A DNA stretch of 20,097 nucleotides from Flavobacteriia bacterium. GTDB taxonomy: Bacteria > Bacteroidota > Bacteroidia > Flavobacteriales > Schleiferiaceae. Positions 14,631-20,097 of the stretch are shown here, piece after piece. A program made the translations under genes and the position numbers. Below the pieces are notes generated by a model. It did not search any database. It was given only the letters and a program-made list of their open reading frames with translations, and was not told the DNA's origin. Each line of letters starts with the position of its first letter. Positions within the stretch are counted from its first letter, which is position 1. The DNA is taken from the NCBI GenBank assembly GCA_949516455.1, contig CATILC010000220.1:1-20097 (forward strand), read 5' to 3'.

Positions 14631-16005
14631 CTTCCGTATGGTGTTCCTTCTGAGCTTCCCCAGAAGATTTCAAGATCGTTTTCAGTTCGGCCTGTGCGAT
14701 GACAGGGAAGGTTCGTGCATAAAGAAGGAAGAGCACGAAGAAGAAGCCAATGGTGCCCAAATAGATGCCGATATCCACGAAAGTGGGCGAGAACATCGTC
14801 CAGCTCGAGGGCAGATAATCCCGGTGCAGGCTGGTCACAATGATGACGAATCGCTCGAACCACATACCGATGTTCACTACAATGGAAATGATGAAAGTGA
14901 ACATGATGCTCGTACGCAGCTTTTTGAACCACATGAACTGAGGCGAGAACACATTGCAGGTCATCATCGACCAGTAAGCCCACCAATAGGGTCCTGTGGC
15001 TCTGTTCAGGAAGGCGTACTGTTCGTATTCCACTCCCGAATACCAGGCAATGAAGAGCTCAGTGATATAGGCCACACCTACGATCGAACCGGTCAGCATG
15101 ATCACAATGTTCATCATCTCGATGTGCTGGATGGTGATGTAGTGCTCCATCTTGAACATCTTCCGCATGATGATCAGCAGGGTCTGCACCATGGCAAAAC
15201 CCGAGAAGATCGCACCGGCCACGAAATAGGGCGGGAAGATGGTCGTGTGCCAACCCGGAATGACCGAAGTGGCAAAGTCCATGGATACGATGGTGTGTAC
15301 CGAAAGCACCAATGGCGTGGCCAATCCGGCGAGTACCAGAGAAACTTCCTCAAAGCGCTGCCAGTGTTTGGCCTTTCCTCCCCAACCAAAACTGAGGATG
15401 CCGTAAACGTGCTTTTGGATCGGCTTGATGGCGCGGTCGCGAAGCATGGCGAAATCCGGAATCAGACCGACGTACCAGAAGACCAGAGAGACCGAGAAAT
15501 AGGTTGAGATCGCGAAGACGTCCCAAAGCAAGGGCGAGTTGAAATTCACCCAAAGTGAGCCGAAGGAGTTCGGAATTGGGAAAACGAAATAAGCCAACCA
15601 GATCCGGCCCATGTGAATGCCTGGAAAGAGTGCGGCCTGGATCACAGAAAAGATCGTCATGGCCTCTGCCGACCGGTTGATCGACATTCTCCACTTCTGA
15701 CGGAAAAGAAGAAGGATGGCAGAGATCAATGTACCCGCGTGACCGATGCCGACCCACCAAACGAAGTTGGTGATGTCCCAGGCCCAGCCCACGGTCTTGT
15801 TCAGACCCCAGGTTCCGATTCCGGTGCCGATCGTGTACAGGATGTTCCCGATGCCCCAGAGGAAGAGCAGAAGAGAAATGCTGAATGCGATCCACCAGGA
15901 ACGCGGTGGCGAGGTTTCGATCGGGCGGGCCACCTCGATGCTTACATCGTGGTAATTCTTTTCACCGAGAATGAGCGGCTCGCGTATGGGTGATTCGTAG
16001 TGCAT
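14617..16005 (-). CDS. actC: Alternative complex III quinol-oxidising membrane subunit ActC (NrfD/PsrC-like)
   Basis: The 462-residue polytopic protein has about ten membrane helices and belongs to the NrfD/PsrC quinone-reactive family. In alternative complex III it forms the menaquinol site beside the Fe-S subunit ActB and a putative proton path. Conserved features include WWVGIGHAGTLISAILLLFRQKWR (~85-108), whose His is near the quinone pocket in homologues, then RSAEAMTIFSVIQAALFPGIHMGR and a WALS-like paralogue pattern shared with ActF. The N-terminal IREPLILGEKNYHDVSIEVARPIE is typical of Bacteroidota ActC. The C-terminus is His/Glu-rich (EAQKEHHTEDGHH). The gene starts 20 bases after actB and overlaps actD by 14. 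Assignment is secure; the role of single residues rests on family knowledge. Confidence 0.95.
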   Translation of the reverse strand: MHYESPIREPLILGEKNYHDVSIEVARPIETSPPRSWWIAFSISLLLFLWGIGNILYTIGTGIGTWGLNKTVGWAWDITNFVWWVGIGHAGTLISAILLLFRQKWRMSINRSAEAMTIFSVIQAALFPGIHMGRIWLAYFVFPIPNSFGSLWVNFNSPLLWDVFAISTYFSVSLVFWYVGLIPDFAMLRDRAIKPIQKHVYGILSFGWGGKAKHWQRFEEVSLVLAGLATPLVLSVHTIVSMDFATSVIPGWHTTIFPPYFVAGAIFSGFAMVQTLLIIMRKMFKMEHYITIQHIEMMNIVIMLTGSIVGVAYITELFIAWYSGVEYEQYAFLNRATGPYWWAYWSMMTCNVFSPQFMWFKKLRTSIMFTFIISIVVNIGMWFERFVIIVTSLHRDYLPSSWTMFSPTFVDIGIYLGTIGFFFVLFLLYARTFPVIAQAELKTILKSSGEAQKEHHTEDGHH

Positions 16006-16025
16006 ATCCTGCTGTCCGTTTCTTC

Positions 16026-19000
16026 TTAGGCTTGGTTCCTGACTTTGGTCTGATAGAATACTGAAGGCTGCGTGCCGACCTCATCGAGCAGATAATACAT
16101 CCGCCCGTCCTTCTTCGCAGCAGCGATCTTGCTGTCACCGTCGTTCGCATCGCCGAAGATGAGTGCGCCGGTATCACATGCCTGTGCACAGGCAGTTAGC
16201 ACTTCTCCGTCGCGCAATGGACGTGATTGCTTCTTGGCCTCGAGCTTGCCGTATTGCGTGCGCTGCACACACATGGAACACTTCTCCATGACCCCGCGTG
16301 AACGCACTGTCACGTCTGGGTTGAGCACCATCTTACCGAGATCGTCGTTCATGGCGTAGTTCACATCGAACTGGTCTTGGTTCTCGTGGTAGAGGAACCA
16401 GTTGAATCGACGCACCTTGTATGGGCAGTTGTTTGCGCAGTAACGCGTTCCGATGCAGCGGTTGTAGGCCATGTGGTTCAGACCCTCCGCGCTGTGGGAT
16501 GTGGCCGCCACCGGGCAGACCGTCTCACAGGGTGCGTGGTTGCAATGCTGACACATCACCGGCTGGAATACCACCTGGGGCTCTACTGCCGGATTCTCCA
16601 TTCCCTTGAACTTGTCGATGGCACCGATGCCTTCTTCTTCTGCACGCTCGTCGGTCATGTCTGAAGAATAGTAGCGGTCGATCCGCAGCCAGTGCATATC
16701 GCGGCTCCTTCTGATCTCGTCCTTGCCCACAACGGGAACATTGTTCTCTGCATGGCAAGCAACGACACAAGCACCGCAGCCGATGCACTTGTTCAGGTCG
16801 ATGGACAGGTTCCAGAAGTGCCCGGTCTCGTGGTCGAAGTCCTGCCAAAGGTTGGTTTCGTCCGGAGACAGCGGCCCCCTGTGCGTTTCGAATTCGGTAC
16901 GGTTGTTCCAACCGCCCTCCCCTTTTGAAGGCTCGTTCAAATAGGTATCCAGACTCACCTCCTTGACGATCTGACGACCCATCATGGTGTGGTGCAGCTG
17001 TATGCAGGCGAATTCATGCTCTTCCGCTTCGGAAGCGCTCACCTTGGCGCCGGCCCACATAGCTGCGTCCTTCATCAATGAGTAGGCGTTGTGTCCGACC
17101 TCATTGCCTGCCTTTCCTGCATCCGTGCGCCCATAGCCCACGGCCAATCCAAAGGTGCCCTGAGCCTGACCCGGCTGGATCAGCACAGGAACATCGGTCA
17201 ATGTGGCGCCGTTCACCTCAAGGTTCACCTTGTCGCCTTTCATGGAGCCATCCTTCTGATAGGAATTTGTCACGCCAAAACTGAGGGCGTCCGCCGGACT
17301 CATGGTCAGGTAGTTGTCCCAGCTGGTGCGGGTGATCGGATCGGGCATTTCCTGCAACCAGGGGTTGTTGGACATGCTGCCCGTGCCCATGCCTTCCTTC
17401 TCATAGAAAGCGATCTCGTATTCGGAAGCCTTTGTGGCTCCTACCGCAGCAGCGGCCTGCGCCAGCTGTGCTCCGTCCAGAGACATATCGCCGGCCGATC
17501 CACCATTCTCCACGGCTGCAAAACCATCGTGGACCATCTTGCTCCAGGAGATGCCCCGCGAAGAAAGTGTTGGGCTCAAATGCTTCTTGATGTAGTCGTA
17601 ATAGGTTCCGCTCATCCCTGCGAAAGCCATCAGGCTCTCTTCTGCCGGGCGAGATGCGGGAAAAAGCGGACGAATGACGGGCTGTGTCAGACCGAGAAAG
17701 CCATCTTTGGGCATCTGGTCGGACCAGCACTCCATATAATGTGTAGACGGGAAGACAGCGTCTGAAAGCTTAGCTGTCTCATCCATGCGATCCGTCAGAC
17801 AGACGGAATAGGCCACGCCCTCAAGTGCCTGTGCAAATCCAGCGCGGTCATAAGCAGGATTCACACGGTCCATGATGAGCACATCCACGGCACCTGCCTT
17901 CATATCTTTCATCAGCGACTGCAGGGCCGCTTCGTTTCCATTGCGTATGTACAGGCGCTCGTCCATGCGGACTGTGCGGCCTTCGTTCTCCAGCATGCGA
18001 TTGATCCCCGCTGCCAGCATCTCCGCAGAAGCATCGTTCACGCCATTGATGACCAGGGAGGCACCGCGTGCACCCAAGAGGTCCTGAGCTGCCTGCCCGA
18101 TCATTGATTTTGCAGCTGTTCCCAGCTTGGCCTTATTCAAAGGACTTCCTCCTGTCTTCGCAGCGATCTCGTTGTAGAGTGCCAAAAGCACCTGCGCCTG
18201 TTCGGATGCCTTCACACGGACGCGGTGGTCTGCATTGGCTCCTGCCAGACTCATATTCGATTCGAATTGGTAATGACGCGACATGCCCTTTCCTGGCTCG
18301 CGTCGGTCGGCATAGCCCCTGGACACACTCTGTCCGTTCAGGGAGGACAAGAAGTCCGATCCCACGGCAACGATCACCCGTGCACTGGCCATATCCACAG
18401 ACGGCATGGCGCGAACACCGGTCATCTGCTCCCAGGCATCGAGTTTACCGGAGTGATCGACACTGTCGTACTGAACGAACTCGACATTTGGGTTGGCCGA
18501 TGTCCATTCCGACATCATTTTCTTGTATGATGGACTCGACACCGAGTGGGCGAGCACCACGACCCGATTGGCCGCATCCAGCTTTGAACGGACCTCGGCA
18601 TCGAAAGTCGCCTGATCGGTCGCCTCTCCGCCTTTCATTGGCTCTTTGAGTCGTCCGTTGTCGTAGAGCGAAAGCACACTGCCCTGTACACGGGTATTGG
18701 TGCCGCCGTTGAACGGACTGTCCGTATTGGGCTCGAGTTTGATGGGACGTCCTTCGCGTGTTTTGATCAGAACGGACGCAAAGTCGTGTCCGTCATAGAA
18801 AGAAGAGGCATAGTAACTCGGAACACCAGGGATCAGCTCATCCGGCTTGACCACATATGGAATGGATTCGATGATCGGCGCTTCACAGGCGGCCATGGTC
18901 GCGGCGGCTGTGGAAAACCCGAGGTATTTCAGAAAGTCCCGGCGCGAAGTGGAGCCATTCTCCAGGGACTGTGCATCTCCCAGAAAATCCTCCATGGGCA

Positions 19001-19094
19001 TCTCGCTGGGGAACTCCTTTTTGGCAAGCTCTGCGGTGGAAACACTCCCGTCCAGCTCCGCCATTCCTTTCCAATATTGCTTTTGTTCAGCCAT
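16026..19094 (-). CDS. actB: Alternative complex III subunit ActB: molybdopterin-oxidoreductase-like domain fused to a four-cluster Fe-S domain
   Basis: The 1022-residue protein carries a Tat-type motif (TSRRDFLKYLGF, Arg51-Arg52) preceded by an unusually long N-region, as in the TAT-variant MoCo family. Cys70 (TMAAC) may be lipidated. Residues ~70-740 form the B1 domain, related to molybdopterin oxidoreductases but catalytically empty in characterised complexes; no N-terminal Fe-S Cys cluster is seen. SNNPWLQEMPDPITRTSWDNY is a family signature. Residues ~760-1022 are the B2 ferredoxin-like domain with four Cys sets: 770/773/776/780, 848/851/856/860, 880/886/890 (Thr883 in place of a Cys), and 939/942 with 969/973. 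The missing Cys fits one [3Fe-4S] plus three [4Fe-4S] clusters, the known set. B2 carries electrons from the quinol site to the ActA hemes. It lies 28 bases after actA and 20 before actC. Confidence 0.96.
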   Translation of the reverse strand: MAEQKQYWKGMAELDGSVSTAELAKKEFPSEMPMEDFLGDAQSLENGSTSRRDFLKYLGFSTAAATMAACEAPIIESIPYVVKPDELIPGVPSYYASSFYDGHDFASVLIKTREGRPIKLEPNTDSPFNGGTNTRVQGSVLSLYDNGRLKEPMKGGEATDQATFDAEVRSKLDAANRVVVLAHSVSSPSYKKMMSEWTSANPNVEFVQYDSVDHSGKLDAWEQMTGVRAMPSVDMASARVIVAVGSDFLSSLNGQSVSRGYADRREPGKGMSRHYQFESNMSLAGANADHRVRVKASEQAQVLLALYNEIAAKTGGSPLNKAKLGTAAKSMIGQAAQDLLGARGASLVINGVNDASAEMLAAGINRMLENEGRTVRMDERLYIRNGNEAALQSLMKDMKAGAVDVLIMDRVNPAYDRAGFAQALEGVAYSVCLTDRMDETAKLSDAVFPSTHYMECWSDQMPKDGFLGLTQPVIRPLFPASRPAEESLMAFAGMSGTYYDYIKKHLSPTLSSRGISWSKMVHDGFAAVENGGSAGDMSLDGAQLAQAAAAVGATKASEYEIAFYEKEGMGTGSMSNNPWLQEMPDPITRTSWDNYLTMSPADALSFGVTNSYQKDGSMKGDKVNLEVNGATLTDVPVLIQPGQAQGTFGLAVGYGRTDAGKAGNEVGHNAYSLMKDAAMWAGAKVSASEAEEHEFACIQLHHTMMGRQIVKEVSLDTYLNEPSKGEGGWNNRTEFETHRGPLSPDETNLWQDFDHETGHFWNLSIDLNKCIGCGACVVACHAENNVPVVGKDEIRRSRDMHWLRIDRYYSSDMTDERAEEEGIGAIDKFKGMENPAVEPQVVFQPVMCQHCNHAPCETVCPVAATSHSAEGLNHMAYNRCIGTRYCANNCPYKVRRFNWFLYHENQDQFDVNYAMNDDLGKMVLNPDVTVRSRGVMEKCSMCVQRTQYGKLEAKKQSRPLRDGEVLTACAQACDTGALIFGDANDGDSKIAAAKKDGRMYYLLDEVGTQPSVFYQTKVRNQA

Positions 19095-19122
19095 CGTCTT
19101 CAGGGATCGGTTGAGTAGTGGA

Positions 19123-20097
19123 TCAATAGTGGCACTTGCCGCATTCCAGACCGCCGATCTTTTCGACGGTTATGGGCTCATCGCCGTATTTCTCTTTGAG
19201 TTGATCGTGCAGACCGGCATAGTAGCCATTGGTCTCGACCTGTACCTTGGTTTCTCTGTGGCAGTTGATGCACCAGCCCATTGAGAGGTCTGAATACTGA
19301 TAAACCTCTTCCATTTCTTCGATCGGACCGTGACAGGTCTGACACTCCACCTGGCCCGCTTTCACGTGCTGAGCGTGGTTGAAATAGGCCAGATCGGGAA
19401 GGTTGTGGATACGAACCCACTTGACCGCTTTTTGCTCGTAATCATCGATATAGGCCCGTTCCTCCGGATCCCAACCGATGGCCGCATAGATCTTTGCGAT
19501 CTCCGGCGAGCGTTCACCGTCGTATTTCAGATTGCCCCGCTCATCGGTGATCTCCGAACCATCGATGTACATATGACAGTTCATACACACATTGGTGCTC
19601 GGTATGCCCGATGAAGCCGAATGCCTTGCAGACGAATGGCAGTAATTGCAATCCACCTGATTTTCTCCCGCATGCACTTTGTGCGAGAAAGCGATCGGTT
19701 GCTCAGGCTGATACCCCGTGGACATTCCCACGCTCATCAGCCCGTAGTAGGTCTGTTGCAATAGGGTGACACTGACCACAATGATGGCGATCACGATGAA
19801 GGGTTGGCTCTTGACCACGGTGCGGGTCCAGAATCCGGCATCGTCTAGGAAATTGCTCGTGGAATCTCCCTTGACCACTTTCAGCGTGTTCTTGACCGTG
19901 TAGAGAATGGAGATCAGGAAGGCAAGGAAAAGAGACAGCCCGATGATGACCGGAACTGAATAGTCTTTTTCGGGGGCGGCAACCACAGTAGTGCCTGAAA
20001 CGCCTGACACTACGGGTGCTGCTTTCTGATTGCCTTCTATCGTATAGGCCAGGATATCGTAAATGTCCTGGTCACTGAGCAAGGGAAAGGCCGTCAT
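19123..20097 (-). CDS. actA: Alternative complex III multiheme cytochrome c subunit ActA, 5'-partial
   Basis: The visible 324 residues are the C-terminal part; the ATG at the window edge is probably internal. The first residues, MTAFPLLSDQDIYDILAYT, look like the axial-Met end and last helix of a monoheme cytochrome c domain, so an N-terminal heme domain should lie outside the window. Two membrane helices follow (~48-68, VPVIIGLSLFLAFLISILYTV, and ~98-118), then a periplasmic pentaheme domain with five CxxCH sites: CNYCH (150), CMNCH (171), CQTCH (252), CINCH (276) and CGKCH (319), ending CGKCHY. ActA collects electrons from the ActB Fe-S chain and passes them along its hemes to ActE and the oxidase. 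It heads the visible part of the operon, 28 bases before actB. Identity is certain; the N-terminal domain is inferred. Confidence 0.95.
   Translation of the reverse strand: MTAFPLLSDQDIYDILAYTIEGNQKAAPVVSGVSGTTVVAAPEKDYSVPVIIGLSLFLAFLISILYTVKNTLKVVKGDSTSNFLDDAGFWTRTVVKSQPFIVIAIIVVSVTLLQQTYYGLMSVGMSTGYQPEQPIAFSHKVHAGENQVDCNYCHSSARHSASSGIPSTNVCMNCHMYIDGSEITDERGNLKYDGERSPEIAKIYAAIGWDPEERAYIDDYEQKAVKWVRIHNLPDLAYFNHAQHVKAGQVECQTCHGPIEEMEEVYQYSDLSMGWCINCHRETKVQVETNGYYAGLHDQLKEKYGDEPITVEKIGGLECGKCHY

Noticed and set aside
16026..19094. Active molybdopterin oxidoreductase or formate/nitrate dehydrogenase
   Set aside because: The cofactor domain lacks the usual N-terminal Fe-S motif, and the gene sits in an actABCDEF order, so it is the catalytically empty ActB.

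Overview
The window looks like a chromosomal segment of a Bacteroidota bacterium, probably flavobacteria-like. The grounds are a complete Bacteroidota-style alternative complex III (act) cluster ending in coxBA, LruC-domain (DUF4842) surface proteins, a DUF4199 membrane protein, and start sites mostly without strong Shine-Dalgarno sequences. Coding GC appears to be roughly 50% or slightly higher by eye. The genus cannot be read from the sequence.

Layout. (1) Positions 1-4437 hold two tandem + strand genes for LruC-domain proteins, the first cut by the window edge. Their N-terminal halves are unrelated: a beta-helix-like region in the first, a lipoprotein with a seven-repeat propeller in the second. 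Their C-terminal ~280 residues, the 3' ends and the Rho-independent terminators are recognisably duplicated. (2) A small DUF4199 membrane protein (4441-4980, minus) converges on the second LruC gene and diverges from a long + strand gene (5084-8383). That gene encodes a secreted or outer-membrane protein that joins a degenerate peptidase-MA-like domain, a TolB/PD40-type propeller and a C-terminal beta-barrel. (3) nth (endonuclease III, minus) converges with it, and both stop codons lie in a shared CTAG. (4) Positions 9055-20097 are one minus-strand operon, read from right to left: actA (partial), actB, actC, actD, actE, actF, coxB, coxA. It ends at a strong terminator before nth.

How the genes work together. 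ActA-F form a membrane quinol:cytochrome-c oxidoreductase that replaces the bc1 complex. CoxA and CoxB are the core of an aa3-type oxygen reductase. In relatives these two assemblies form a supercomplex, and the unbroken gene order here fits that arrangement. Electrons would pass from menaquinol through the ActB iron-sulfur clusters and the ActA/ActE hemes to CuA in CoxB and the heme a3-CuB site in CoxA.

There are no RNA genes, CRISPR arrays, insertion sequences or phage genes that I can support, and no gene-free stretch longer than about 210 bp. The most unusual points are the duplicated LruC module with an exactly inverted terminator loop, the pseudo-peptidase/propeller/barrel protein, the cluster-less Nth, and histidine-rich segments in ActF and CoxA.
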